Below are positions 9,601 through 24,600 of a stretch of DNA of 64,000 bases, one piece after another. The notes beneath the pieces are model-generated. The model searched no databases. It worked only from the letters and a program-made list of their open reading frames with translations, and was not told the origin of the DNA. Location: positions 1 through 64,000 of the forward strand of contig JAOAIT010000017.1 of NCBI GenBank assembly GCA_026414565.1, read 5' to 3'. The DNA is from Verrucomicrobiia bacterium. Lineage in GTDB: Bacteria > Verrucomicrobiota > Verrucomicrobiia > Limisphaerales > Fontisphaeraceae. Position 1 is the stretch's first letter. Each line of letters starts with the position of its first letter. The position numbers and the translations under genes were made by a program.

Positions 9601-12600
9601 ACGGTGACGGCGGCCAATGTGAGTTTCAATTTTGGGACGAGCCTGCTGACGGCCAGCAATGGTGCGGGTTTGTTCATGATGACCGATGCGGGGCTGATGG
9701 GCGAGGGGCAGATCACGGTGGGCATCAATGCGTTTGGGACGGGGTTCTCGCACACCTTCCAATGGAGCTTCAACAACACCAGCTCGGCGTTCAACCAGGC
9801 GGTGGGCAATCCCACGGCGTTGAATCTGCCGGCGGGGCCGTTCAACAAACTGGACTCCGGGCCGGTGCCCATCACCCTCAACGTTCCCATTGGGAGCAGC
9901 ACGCAATCCTTGAGCGGGCGGTTCATTTTGACGCTGGTGCAGGGGAGTCCGGGTTACGTGACGATTGCGGCGTCGAATGTGAGCGCGACGCTGGGGGCGG
10001 GGCCGGTGAGCCTGCAGGTGAGCGGCGGGCGGGGGGCGTTTTATCTGAATGCAGCGGGAGGGTTGGCGGGCGAGGTGCGGGTGACCAGCGCCACGCTGGC
10101 GAATGCGGGCGGGCTGGGGATCAACGCGCAGAATTTGAAACTGCGCCTGAACAACACCGGCGGGAATGTGGGGGATCCGAATCCGGTGGTGGTGCCGATA
10201 TCGGACAACCCGGCGGAGAATGTGAGCCTGCAGTTTATTGGGCCGTATTATCACAACTTCCTGGCGGTGTCCGGCGCGGCGGAGATCACCGGGTTGATGG
10301 GGGGCATCACATTGGGCGGCAATTTCGTGATCGAGAAGGCGCGGGTGGACACCAACGGGGACACGGTGCTGGAGGACGTGTTCAAGCTGGGGGCCACGAA
10401 TTTGCAACTGCGGGTGCAGATGGGGTCGGTGAATGTGCTGTCGTTTGACCGGGGGGCCGGGGCGATGATTTTGAACGGGGCGGGTCTGGCGGCGGAGGCG
10501 GATTTGCAGTTTGAGTCGGGGCTGGTGGGGTTGAGCGGGACGATCGGGTTGAAGCTCAACACCACGGGCGCGGCGGTGAACACCACGGTGACGACGCCGG
10601 ACGGCAGCCGGGTGGTGAACGTGCCGGGGGGCACGAATGTGCAGGTGAACGTGGACGGGCATCTGCATGTGGGAAGTTTTGCGCTGCCGTTCCAGTTGAG
10701 CGTGCGGGTGGTGGGGAGCACGGTGGAGTTCCGGCGGCTGAGCAACAACGAGCTGTTGCTGACGCTTGACAACGGGACGATCCTCCCCGGGCCGGCGCTG
10801 ACGTCGCTGGCGAATTTTGACTTTGCCAAGGCCAGTCCGTTTGAGTGGGTGATGCTGCTGAATCAGTTGGGGGACTGGTTTGAGTCGTTTGCGGGCAGCT
10901 CGCTTTTCCAGGTGGAGATACCGTTCACGGGCGGGAAGACGCTGGGGGATGCGTTCAACTGGGCGCAGCTTTATGTGGACACCATTTACAAATACTTCGT
11001 GAGCGTGGAGCTGCAATCGCGCAGCCTGACGGAGACCAGCACTCACACGGGCGCGCTGGCGGGGGCGGTGATGAAGCTGCAGTTGGGGACGGAGCCGGTG
11101 GTGACGCTGACGGTGACGGACACGGTGGGGGATCCCAACACGCGGACGGGGACGGAGCTGGTGACGCTGCTGCAGAATGCGATTGCGGCGCAGGGGCTGG
11201 CGGGGCGGCTGGAGGCGCGGCTGAACCGGGACAGGAAGGTGGTCATCGCGCTGCGGGAGGAGGAAGTGGCGAAGAACACCACGCTGAATCTGGTGGATGC
11301 GGATGCGGCGGTGGCGAGCCTGGGCTTCGGGCCGGGGGATGGGAATACGGCGACGAATGATCAGACGGGGGTGTTGACGGAGCGGTTCCGCACGGAGGAG
11401 TTTTTCGTGGCGCTGGCGGATTTGTTCAATGACGGGTTGTTGAACGGCAACAGCGGCATTCTCTACAACCCGATGCAGCGGATGTACACCTACACGGTGA
11501 GCCGGCAGCTTGCGTACAACACGCAGCAGTTGTTTGGCACGCCGACGCTGCCGTTCAATTTCAACCTGGCGCTGGGGCCGATTGCGGGGGCGTCGCTGAC
11601 GGGGGCGCTGCAATTCAATGTGCAGGTGGGCTTTACGCTGACGCTGGGGTTTGACCTGGGCGCGGCGGAGGTGCCGCGGGTGTTCACCTCGAGCACGGTG
11701 CCGACGCCGAGCCACGGGCGGATCACGGCGGACGCGCACTTTGGGATTTACCTGAATGACGTGCTGCCAAGCGGCAGCGGGACATTTGCGCAATGGTTTC
11801 CGCTGATCCTCAGGCAGACGGAGACGACGGGCAACAACAGCATCGAGCACCTGGCGGAGGATTTGAACCTGGTGCTGGCCGGGGCGGCGTACGGGAGCGG
11901 GACGCTGGGCGATGTGCTGGTTTTCCAGAAGGCGGGCAACGGGCTGGCGTTGAGCGCGCGGGACAATCAGTTGGGGATCATCAACCGGGTGGTGGTGATC
12001 ACGCCGCGCAATGATCCGTTTGGCACCGAGATTGGCTTTGGGGCGGACGTGCAGGATTTGGACGGCAGCGCGGCGACGACGCATGACCAGATTTTGGTGG
12101 CGGCGGCCACGGCGCCCATCAAGGGGTTGTTCATTGAGAACGCGCAGTTGAGCGCCAGCCTGGCGGTGAACACCACGGCGGCGGGGATTGCGGGGGCGTT
12201 GAAGTTCGGTTTTGTCGAGATCACGACCAGCGGCGGGGCGTTTGGGACGCTGGCCTACGACGGGGTGACGCCCGCGCCCATCACGGCGACCCTCCGGCTG
12301 GAAAATCAGACGACGGGCGAGCGGCGGTTTTACCTCCAGGAGCTGATGAACAGCACGTCGTCGAACAACATCAGCAATCTGGCGCCGGCGTTCAGTTTCA
12401 ATGGCAGCTTCCTGGCGCGGCTGAACAACATCAGCGTGGGGGGGCTGGGCTTCTCGCTGCCGCTGGGGAGCAATCCGCAGGTGGCGGTGTGGATACCGGA
12501 CATCAAGCATCTGAATTACAACGCCCATCCGTACGATCCGGCCACGAACAACCGGGGCATCTTCGTGACGTATCCGGATTTGTCCACGCTGACGAATTTC

Positions 12601-15600
12601 ACCAGCCTGAACTTTACGACGATCGTGCGGGCGCTGAACGGGATTGCGGCGCAGTTGAGCCAGTTGAGCGCGTTTTCGTTTCTGGACCAGCCGCTGCCGT
12701 TTGTGAATTTGAGCGTGAACGACATGCTCGATTACGCGCAGAAGTTTGCGGATTTGATTGACGGGCTGTCGGCGAGCAGTGCGCGGGACACCCTGCAGAA
12801 CACCCTGGCGGAGCTGAAGCGGCAGATTGACACGCTGTTCCATCTGAACCCGAACGTGCTGACGCTCTCGCTGGATCACAACGGCGTGGCGCCGGGCAGC
12901 CTGGTGACCAGCGGCGGCTCGGGCAGCGCGGCCAGCGCGGTGGTGGTGGATTTCAACGGTTTCAACAACGGCTTCCGGATCTACGCGAACACCCACGGGG
13001 CGGCGTTGAACAACAGCCGGGTGGTGGTGGTGGGCGACAGCACGATCACCAACGGTGCGGCCCGGGCGGAATGGAATGCGGGCAGCAAGGTGCTGACGCT
13101 GAAGATTCAGCCGGGGAAGACGACGGCCAACGCGATCGTGCAGGCCATCACCACCGCCAGCGGGAGCGGCTCGCCGTGGCTGGCGCAGTTGACGAGCAAT
13201 GACAATCCGGCCGGGACGAACACGGGGGCGGGGACGATCACGCTGACGGCGCTGAAGTTCGCGTTCAACTTTTCGACCGGTTACGCCAACAGCCTGCCGT
13301 TCCAGTTGGATTTGCAGCAACTGGTGTCGCAACTGGCGGGGAATCATCCGACGGTGCGGGCGTTTCTGGAGCTGGCCACCACGCTGGTGCAGATCAAAGG
13401 ATCGGGGCAGTTGACGGTGAGCGCCAGCGCGTCGCTGGTGTTGGAGTTTGGGCTGGATGTCTCCACGCCGGGGACGGCGCGGCCGTTCTTCTACGAGAGC
13501 ACACGGATCGAGATGCTGGCGAAGGTGGCGGGGACGAACATCAGCCTGGAGGCGTCGCTGGGGTCGGTGTTTGGCATTTTCATCAAGGGGGGGCGGGTGA
13601 CGCTGGATCAGGATGGGGATCCGGATACCGGGGCGGCCCAGGGGGATCGCGGGGCGATCTTCAAGGTGGGGTTGAAGGACAGCAACGGGGACGGGCGGCT
13701 GTATCTGGATGAAAACTGGCTGAGCGCGGACTTCATCCGGCTGCAGTTGGAGGGCGGGGCGAGCGCGCAGTTGCCGATTTTTGCGCCGCTGGAGTCCACG
13801 CCGTTGAGCGGCAGCAATGATACGAATGGGGATGGGTATCCGGATCATTACCTGGTGGTGGAGGCGCCGGATTTGGTGCGGTTTTTCCTGAGCGAGGCGG
13901 TGTCCACGGAGGCGGTGGGGGCGGAGAAGGTGGTGAAGTTTGCGGGGCTGCACAATGATTTGCGGATCCGCAGCAACGGCTCGATCAGCAACTACCGCAT
14001 CGTGTTCACTGACACGTTGAGCGGCAACAATGCCACCGCGGCCTATAGCGCGGCCACCAATACGCTGACGGTGCAGATTGACGCGGGGGTGACCACGGCG
14101 TTGACGGCGCGCAACGCCATCCAGAGCGCCAGCGGGGCGGGCGGGGCGTTTGCGCCGACCTCCCTCACGGCGGACGATGACGGGCAGGCGAATACCACGG
14201 GCAACACGGGGGCGGGCACGCTGGAGAAGGTGTTCATCGTCACGCCGGACTTCAGCAAGCTGTTTGACGGGCTGGAGTTGTGTGATGTCATTGCCAACAG
14301 CATCGGCCCGATCCTGGACGGCCTGGACAAGTTCCTGGGCTGGGTGCAGGACGGGCTGAGCAGCGTGGTGTACAATGTGGATTTGCCGCTGGTGGGCAAG
14401 GGGCTTAAGGGCGCGGCCAATTTCATCGGGGACTTCCGCAACGGCTTGTTGCGCGAGCTGCGCGAGGAGGTGGAGGCGGCGGGCGGCAACGGCATCACGG
14501 CGCTGGAAAACGCCATCAAGAAGGCGTTCTGGAATTCGCTGGGGCCGGGCGGCTTGAACTGGCTGGTCAATTACCAGACGGGCCAGCCGCTGGACGTGGC
14601 GGCGGGGTTCAGCCAGTTGGACGTGCGGCTGGATTGCGACACGGGGCTGGTGGTCAACCTGCGGCTGGCCAGGACGATTGCGCTGCTGGACACCACGGGC
14701 AACCCGATAGATTTCAACATTGGCGTGCCGGGCTTCGGGCTGGAGGTGGATGGCAACGTGGTGCTCTCGCTGGGGTTTGACTGGAAGTTTGGGTTCGGGG
14801 TGGATTTGACCAACGGTTTCTATTTCAATACGTCGGCGCCGGCGACCAATCCCGAGCTGCGGGTCTTCTTCCGGGCCGAGATTCCCGGCCTGCGGGCGGC
14901 GGGCCAGTTGTTGTTCCTGCAACTGGAGGTGATGGATGATGCGGACCGGCCCAGCTATTTCGAGGGGGCGTTTGAGGTGGATTTGCGGGATCCGAACCGG
15001 GACGGCAAGCTGACGGTGGCGGAGCTGTTCTCGAGCGGGACGAAATTCAGTGACATTCTGAGCGCCAAGCTGGGGGCGGTGGCGGATGTCAATCTGGACT
15101 TGGTGGCGAGCTTTGGCGGCAACACGGCCTTCCCGCGGGTGCTGGCGGACTTCCATCTGGGCTGGCGGGCGGATACGAATCAGGGGGCGCAGGATCCGGA
15201 GATTGAGTTCACCAACATCCGCCTGGATCTGGGGACGTTCCTGTCGGATTTCCTGGGGCCGATTTTGAAGGAGATCCGGCGGGTGACCGAGCCGATCCAG
15301 CCGATCATTGACATTGTGACCGCGCGGCTGCCGGTGCTGTCGGATCTGGCGGGGCGCAAGTTGACGCTGCTGGATTTGGCCGAGGCGTTCGGGCTGCTGG
15401 AGCCGTCCACGATGGATTTCATCCGTGATGTGATCACGGTGGTGGAGATGATCAACAAGCTGGACGGGCTGGGCAGCGGGACGATTTTGATTCCGTTCGG
15501 CAGCTTCCGGTTGCTGGAGGGGAATGACGGGCGGCGTTCGGCGATCCAGGCGCTGGAGCCGCTGGCGGCGCGGGCGATGGAGGACATTGCGACGATGGCC

Positions 15601-18600
15601 GCCGCCGCCACCGGGCCGGGGGCCAGCAGCACGTACACGCAGAAAGTGTCGGAGTTTGCCGGCGACGTGGGCAGCCTGAGCAACTTCAAGATTCCGGTGT
15701 TTGATAATCCGGCGGAGCTGTTCAATCTGTTCACGGGGCAGCCGGTGCGGCTGATCGAGTGGCGGATGCCAACCTTCCGGTTCAAGTTCACCTACACGCA
15801 GAAGATTCCGATCTACCCGCCCTTGTACGCGCAGTTTGGCGGGACCATTGGGGCGGATTTCAACATTGGCTTCGGGTACGACACCTACGGCATCCAGAAG
15901 TTCATCAGCGCGGAGGACAAGAATTTCCTGGATATTCTGGACGGGTTTTACGTGCTGGACTTTGACGCGCAGGGGCGGGAGCAGCCGGAGGTGCGGTTGT
16001 ATGGGGAGCTGTTTGCGGGGGCCACGATCGATCTGGCGATTGTGAAGGCGGGGGTCAACGGCGGGCTGGGCTTTGAGGTGACGTTTGATTTGAATGACAT
16101 CAATGACGACGGGAAGATCCGGGTGAGCGAGCTGGTGGCCAACGCGCAGCAGGATCCGCGCTGCATCTTTGACATCACCGGCCGGATCTATCTGTTTTTG
16201 GAGGCGTTTTTGAAGGTGGATTTGTTCTTCTTCAGCATTGATAAGACGTGGCGGTTTGCCGAGATCACCCTCTTTGAAATCAAGATCACCTGCCCCGAGC
16301 CGGTGCTGGCCGAGCTGTCGGGCAATGATTTGTACCTGAACCTTGGCAGCCGCGCCGCGCGCCGGCTGGAGGTGGACACCACCGACAACGCCGAGACGTT
16401 CATCGTGAAGCATGTGGGCGGGGCGGCGGGCAGCGAGTCGGTGGAAGTGCAGTGGGGCAACTGGCGGCAGACGTTCAACAATGTGGCGCGGGTGGTGGTG
16501 CCGGACGCCGGCCAGGGGGATGATTATCTGGACTTCCGCGGCGTGCTCTCCCCGGTGGAGGTGCACGGCGGGCCGGGCCATGACACGATTTACCTGGGCG
16601 ACGGCGCCAATTCCCGGGCCTACGGCGACGGCGGGAATGACAAGATTTACGCCAGCACCAACGCGGGCGTGACGGGCGTGGTGATTTACGGCGGGGACGG
16701 CAACGACCTGCTGGTGGCGGGGCCGACGGCGATTCGCATTTATGGCGGCGCGGGCAATGACACCATCACGGGCAGCCCGGAGGATGACGAGCTGTACGGG
16801 GATGACGGCACGGGCACTTCCAGTGACGGCAATGATGTGATTGAGGGGCTGGCGGGCAACGATTTGATCCGCGGCGGGCGCGGCAATGACATTCTGCGGG
16901 GCGGGGAGGGCGATGACTGGCTGCGGGGGGATGACGGCAATGACACCTTGTACGGCGGCATTGGGCATGACGTGCTGGACGGCGGCGGGGGCGATGACAA
17001 GCTGTATGGCGGGGACGGCAACGATCTGCTGCTGGGCGGGCCGGGCAGCGACTGGGCCAACGGCCACGGCGGCATTGATTTGTTGATTGGCGATGATGAT
17101 CCGGCCAACCCGATCACCATCAACGGCCTGCCGGTGACGGCGGCGAATCTGGCGGGGATTCGCGCGGCCGTTGCGGCCATCCCCACGGCGGGGGTGGTGG
17201 TGCGCAACCTGCCGGGCGGCGGGAGCACGGTGAAGGGGAATGACATCTTGATAGGCGGGGGCAACGTGGACGTGCTCTTTGGCGGGCCGGGCAATGACTT
17301 CCTGTACGGCGGCAACTTCATGAATCAGGGCGAGACCACCATTATCGAGGAGGATCACAATGACTTTTTCGACGGCGGGCCGGGGGATGACACGATTTTT
17401 GGCGATGACGCGATGGGCCGGACGGGGGATCGGGACACGGGCATTGCGATACGCTCGGCCATTTTCTTCGACTTGAACAAGAACGGCGTGCGCGACGCGG
17501 GCGAGACGGGGTTTGGGGGGGTGACGGTGACGCTGTACCGGAATGACGGGCTGCTGATCGGGACGGAGGTGACGGAGGTGGACGGGACGTTTGCCTTCAC
17601 GGGCCTGGATCCGGATCGGTACTACCTCACCTTCAGCGCGGTGAGCGGGTTGAACTTTATCACGCAATTTGGCGGGGGCGCGGCCCAGGCGGAGGCCGCC
17701 AGCAATGACAGCGATGTGTATCCGAGCGGCCCGCTGGTGGGGCGCACGCCGGATTTCCAACTGACGTTTGACGAGACGGAGCGGGCCATTGCGGCGGGAT
17801 ATGAGGGGGATCCGCTGGTGAGCGTGGCGCCGGTGACAGTGACGGAGGGCAACAACGGGCAGACGCTGGTGACGTTGCTGGTGACGTTGTCCGGCCCGCA
17901 GCGCACGGCGGTGACGGTGAACTACCGGACGGCGGACGGCAACGATGCGCTGTATCCGGAGCGCAACGCCACGGCGGCGTCGGGGGATTATGTGCCGGTG
18001 TCGGGGACGCTGACGTTTGCGGCGGGGCAGACGCAGCAGGCCATCACGATTGCGGTGGGGGGGGATTTGATGTACGAGGAGCACGAGCAATTCCGGGTGA
18101 TATTGAGCAACCCCAGCGCGGGCATCAAACTGCCGACGTTGCCGGAGACGACGGTGCTGGTGACGATTGCCAATGATGATCCGGTGCCGCAGATTTCGAT
18201 AGCCGATTATGTGCCGCCGTCCACGCTGCTGCTCAATGGCACCCGCGTTTACACCGTGCCGGAGAATGTCACCGCGGAGTTCATCGTGTCGCTGTCCAAC
18301 CCGAGCACGTACGCGGTGACGGTGCAATACCTGGTGGATTCGGCGTACGACTGCGGCTGCGATCCCAATCCGGCCAGGCCGTGGCCGTTGTATCCGGATG
18401 GCGACTACGTGCAGCCGGCGCCGGGGCTGATCACCTTCCAGCCGGGCGAGACGCAGAAGAAGATCACAGTGACACTGCGGCAGGACGCGCTGGATGAGCC
18501 GGATGAGTCCTTCTACGTTGATTTGTTCAACCCCACCTACGCCCGGATTGGCGACGGGCGGGCGTATGGCATCATCCCGGATGATGACGGGCCGGTGAGC

Positions 18601-21600
18601 GTGTCCATCCATGAGGTGGGGGTGCCCGGCTCGCATCTGGCGAGTGTGTTTGAGGGCAACTCGGGCTACGTCACCGTCACGGTGCAGGTCTCCCTCTCGG
18701 CGATGAGCGGGCACACGGTGAAGGTGAATTACGCCACGGCGCCGGGCACGGCGGTGGAGGCGGTGTACACGGCCGACGCCGGGGAGTCGGCCGACTATCA
18801 GGCGCTGCCGCTGGAGAGCCTGCCGCCGGAGCAGCGGGCGCTGGTGTTTGCGCCGGGGGAGACGAGCAAGCTGATCACGGTGCGCATTTTTGGGGATTTG
18901 CGGCCGGAGGGGGACGAGTACTTTTTCCTGAATCTGCTCAACGCGGAGAACGCCGAGGTGGCGGCCAACCCGCTGGGGGAGAGCAATCATTTTACCATCG
19001 TCATCAAGGATGATGATCTGGCGGCGCCGGTGGGGCTGCCGCCGTGGAGCATCTTCTTCTCGGACACCGCCTACACGGTGCAGGAGCCGGGAAGCGGGAT
19101 CACTTATGCGGCCATCACGTTGCACCGGCTGCCGGGCAGCCCGCAGGCGTTGGCGGTGCTCAGCACCACGCCCGGCACGGCCACGGCAGGGGTGGATTAC
19201 AGCGCGGCGCGCCGGTATCTGGTGTATTTCCGCGGCAATGAGGTGACGCGCACGATTTACATCCCCATTTACAGCGACGGCCTGAGCGAAGGCGATGAAA
19301 CGGTGCTGCTCTCGCTGAACAACCCGACGGGCGGGCCGGTCCATGCGGCGCCGGACACGGCGGTGTTGACGATTCGGGATGCGGATTTGCCGCAGGCCTC
19401 GGTGCTGGCGCCGGTGCTGGGCATTTTCATGGATCCGGTGACGGGGCTGTTCACGGTGGTGCGGGGCGTGCAGGAGGGGACGGGGGCGGGAAGCACGACG
19501 GCGACGTTCACGATCGCGCTGGACAAACCGGCGCCGCCGGGCGGGGTGTATGTGGATTGGACGACGGTGAGCAGCACGGCGCGGGCGGGACAGGACTTCA
19601 CGGCGGCCAGCGGGACGGCGTTCATCCCGGCGGGCGGGACGCAGACGACGGTGAATGTGATCATTACGCGGGATGCCACGCCGGAGCTGACGGAGCGGTT
19701 TGGGGTGCGGCTGAGCAACCCGGTGCGGGCGACGCTGGCGGAGCGCACGTACATCACGGCGTGCCCGATATATGACGATGATCTGCAGACGGTGACGGGG
19801 AGGGTGTTCTACGATCGGAATGGCAACGGCTTCATGGATTTGGGCGAGGGTGGGATTGAAAATGTGAGCGTCACCCTGACCTGGCTGCAAAACGGGATTC
19901 ATCAGCAGCAAACAGTGAAGACCAACGCCGCCGGGGAATACAGCCTGCCGGTGGCGCTGGGGCCGGTGACGATTGCGGTGGACGGCACGACGGTGAAGTC
20001 GCCGTTCCAGAAGGGGCTGGGGCCGCTGTCGCTGTTGTTGTGGTCGGGCGAATATTACAGCACGACGGAGAACGAGGTGCAGACGGCGGCGTTTGAAGGG
20101 GTGGTGGGCCTGTCGCCATTTGCGCCGGTGGGTTACAAGAACAGCTTCAGCCTCACGCTGCCGGAGCAGGCCAAGGAAGTGGGCCGCGGCGGGACGGACG
20201 ACACGCTCTTTGGCGGGCCGGGCAATGACACCTTGGATGCGGGCGCGGGGGATGATCATGTGGTGGGCGGGCACTGGCAGACGGCGACGGACACCAACAT
20301 GCCGGTGAACCAGGGGGTGTACAACGCCACGGTGGTGGTGGTGACGGGCAGCACGAATTTGCAGACGGTGTACGGCCTGCCGGCGGGGGTGACCCTGCAT
20401 CCGATATATGACGGCGGCCCGATCTTCTCGGTCACGCCGGAGAGTTATCCGGGGGTGATCAGCGGGCAAATCTGGCTGGACAACAACCTGAACAACATTC
20501 AGGACGCGGGCGACACGTTGTACACCGGCGGGGTGGTGGTGACGTTGTACGACGCGGCGGGCAACCCGGTGAACGCCATCTATACCACCACCGGCAGTTA
20601 CAGCTTCACCAACCTGTATTTGCGGGCCGGTGATCCGCTGTCCTCCAGCACGTATGTGGTGGAGTTTGAGCTGCCGGACGGTTACCGGTTTGTGGATCCC
20701 AATGTGGGCGATGCCAACCCGGCGCAGGATGGCACGGCCACCGACAGCGATGCGGAATACGTGAGCCGGACGCGGGCCTTTACCATCACGGGCATCAACC
20801 CCACCAAGACCACGGTGGACGCCGGGCTGGCGCCGGCCAACCAGTACGCGGCGGGCGGCACGTATCAATTTGTGCAGAACACGTTCAGCGTGTCGGAGCG
20901 CGTGCCGGGGTATATTGATGTTACGGTGATCCGCTCGACCTCCTTCAGGCCGGGGGTGGTGGTGGTGGAGACGATGGACGGCACGGGCGCCAAGGGGGCG
21001 CTGGCACAGCCGGCGGCCACGCGCAACTACACGGCGACTTCGGCAATTCTGGTGTTCAACGTGGGCGAGACGGAGCGCACGGTGCGCATCCCCATCCACA
21101 ACCGCAATCTGGGCTTCAACGAGTTCCGGTGGTTCTCCGTGGCGGTGAATGACGCGACGGGCCGGCCGTATGACACGGCCACGGTTTATATCGTGGGGGA
21201 TGGCAGTCCGACGGTGACGGATGATGACGTGGTGTTGGGCGGCGATGATTGGGACATTTTGCTGGGCGACTCGGGCAACATCCCCGGCTATGCGGTGGTG
21301 CATGCGTATGCCAACATTCACCTGCCGCAATACCTCGGCAATCTGCTGTTCACCGGCGGGCCGGGGCATGACCGTCTGGAGGGCGGCATGGGGGCTGATT
21401 ATTTGAACGGCCAGTTGGGCCATGACCTTTTGGCGGGCGGGGACGGGGTGGACATTGTGCTGGGCGGGCTGGGCAACGATCAGATCACGGTGGGCCAGGG
21501 GGATGACACCCTCCGCGGGGACCACGGGCGCGACACGGTGATTTCGACGCGGTCAGTGGCGGGCCTGACGCTGACGCCCGGGACGCTGACGCATGAGCGG

Positions 21601-24600
21601 CTGGAGCTGGGCAGTTATGTGCCGTTGAACGTGCACACGATGCTGGATGTGTTTGAGGTGGCGCAGTTGTGGGGCGACGCCGAGCCGAACCGGTTCCAGA
21701 TGGTGAACTGGGCGCAGACGGCCTTCGTGTCGGGCGGCGGAGGGACGGACAGCGTGTTCGTGCAACATGACATGGACATGGTGTTGAAGGACGCCACGCC
21801 GGCCGAGCGTCTGTACTGGCTGCTGGTGGCGGGTTTTGCCAAGGATGCCTCGCTCAGCCTGCCCAACGGGCAGACGTATCATCTGGCCAGCCTGGAGCAG
21901 GTGACGCTGACGGGCGGCTCGCTGGCCAACACGTTCGACGCCTCCGGGTACTCGCGGCCGGTCACGTTTGTGGCGACGCCGGGCAATGACACCTATCTGG
22001 GCGGCGCGGCGGGGGATACTTTCCTGTTTGTCGCCGACGCGCCGCTGGGGACGGTGACCGTCCGCGGCAACGGCGGGCGGGACACGCTGGATTTCAGCGG
22101 CACGGTGGCGGGGGTGACGGTGGATCTGGCCATCGTGGGCGCGGCGCAGACGGTTAATGGCAACCTGGGCCTGAGCTTGCAGGATGATCTGGAAAATGTC
22201 ACCGGCGGCCAGGGCGATGACTTCCTGCGGGGCAATGCGCTGGACAATGTGCTGCTGGGCGGGCCGGGGAATGACTGGCTGGAGGGCCGCGACGGGAGCG
22301 AGACGTATGTCTTCGACACCGATGAGCCGTGGGGGATGGAAACCATCGTGGAAGCGCTGGGCGCGCCGGGGCACGACATTTTGGACTTCTCCGGCACGAC
22401 GACGCGGCGCATCGAGGTGAATCTGGGGTTGCTGGGGGTGTACCAGACTGTCAATGACCATCTGCAAATTCGCTTCTTCAACGAAGGCCTGGAAGAGGTG
22501 CGGGGCGGCGCGCTGGACGACGTGATCCGCGGCAATGGCAATGCCAATATTCTGCGGGGCGGGCCGGGGAATGATTTGCTGGACGGCAAGGGCGGGGATG
22601 ACCTGTTGGACGGCGGCCCCGGCAATGACGAATTGGATGGCGGCGAAGGCCAGGACACCATCCAGGAAACGGCCAATACGCATTTCACACTGACCGATTA
22701 CCGCCTGATCCGCGGCACGGGCGAGGTGGACCTCCTGCGCAGCATTGAAGTGGCGCACCTGACGGGCGGGGCGGGGGCCAACACTTTCACGCTCACCGGC
22801 TGGACCGGGCGCGGCAGCCTCAGCGGCGGCGACGGGTTGGACACGGTGGTATGGGCGGCGGACGCCAACTTCACGCTCAGCGATGCCTCGTTGACGATGT
22901 CGCTGGCCTCCGGCCCGATGCTGTTGAATTCGGTGGAGCGCGCCCAACTGATTGGCGGGCCGGGCAACAACCTGCTGGATGCCACCAATTTCTCCGGCGC
23001 GGCCACGCTGTCGGGCAAGGAGGGCAACGACATCCTGCGTGGGGGCAGCGGGGTGAACACGCTGCTGGGCGGGCCGGGCAATGACCTGCTGACCGGCGGG
23101 CGCGGCAACGATGTGCTGGACGGGGGCGAGGGCACGGACATTCTGACCGAGGATCTCACGGGGGCGGTGTGGGAGGTGGTCTTTGTGGTGCAGAATCACC
23201 GGCTGTTCATCACGCAGGTGGATCCCGCGCCGTCGCCGGTGGATCGCAGCATTTATGAGGTGGATACGCTGGTGGACCTTGAGGCGGTGAATCTGACGGG
23301 CAGCCCGCAGAATGACCGGTTTGACGTGAGCGGCTGGCTGCGGGGGCCGTTGCTGATTGATGGCGGCTGGGGCGATGATCGCATCCAGGTGCTGGCGCTG
23401 CTGCCGGCGGGACTCCCCGCGCCGCAAGGCGTGACGGTGACCCTGACCAACAGCAGCCTGAGCTTCACCGGCAGCACGGCGACGATCAACTTTGTTGCCG
23501 TCGAGCAGGCCGCCATCACCGGCACGGAGCGCAACGATACCTTCAATGTTACGGCCTTCAGCGGCATTGCGTGGCTGTATGGGCTGGGCGGTGACGATGT
23601 TTTCCTGGACGGCCCCGGCCCGAACTGGCTGGAGGGAGGCGAGGGCCATGATCGGTTTGTGTTCACCCCGAATGGGGCGGTGCTCAATGACTTCAATGTG
23701 GTGATTGGGGGCGGCGGGACCGACACCCTGGATTTCTCCGCTTTCAATGTGCCGGTGACGGTGAATCTGGGGCTGTTGATGGCGATCCAGAATGTGGCGG
23801 CGGGCGAGCTGCAACTGTTCTTCCGGGCGCAGGATTTGGAAAACCTCATTGGCGGCGCGGGGGCGGACACCCTGACGGGCAATTCCCTGGACAATGAAAT
23901 CACCGGCGGCCCCGGCGCGGACACGCTGGCGGGCGGGGGCGGGATTGACACGCTGGTGGAGACGGCGGATGCCGACATGGTGTTGACGAACAGCACTCTG
24001 ACCATCGGCACGACGGTGGACAGCCACAGCGGGTTTGCGCGGGCGCGGCTGATTGGCGGGGCGGGGAACAACACGCTGGACGCCTCGGCCTACAGCGGCG
24101 CGGCCACGTTGATCGGGCTGGGGGGCGATGACATTCTGATTGGCGGCAGCGGGCGGGACACGTTGATTGGCGGGGCGGGCAATGATCTACTGCGCGGCCG
24201 GGGCGGCGACGACACCTACGTGTTTGATGTGGACGAGGTGCTGGGCCAGGACACGGTGGACGAGCTGCCCGGTCCGGGGGGCGGGCTGGATTTGCTGGAC
24301 TTTTCGCCTACCACCACGACGGGCGTGCGGGTCAATCTTTCGCAGACGACGCCGCAACTGGTGCATGCGACGAATTTGACGCTGGTGCTGACGAGCGGGC
24401 TGTCCGTGGAATACGTGCGCGGCGGGGACGGTGATGACCGGCTGATCGGCAACGCGCTGGACAACATCTTCTGGGGCGGGCTGGGGGCGGATGAATTCAT
24501 CGGCAACGGCGGCTCGGTGGACGGGGTGTATGAGGTGCGGGATGCGGATTTTGAAGTGACCGACGCGCAAATGCGGATTGGGACGGAGATCAATCTGATG

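Noticed and set aside
16560-17420. Short regular DNA repeats that might suggest a CRISPR array or satellite
   Set aside because: The period follows the 9-residue RTX protein repeat, the copies vary at third codon positions, and there are no constant repeats with unique spacers.
9289-21525. A 4,078-codon open frame on the minus strand within the giant gene
   Set aside because: It is the antisense shadow of a GC-rich gene that rarely uses codons whose complement gives stops. The translated product is low-complexity (Arg, His, Pro, Gln) without domains.
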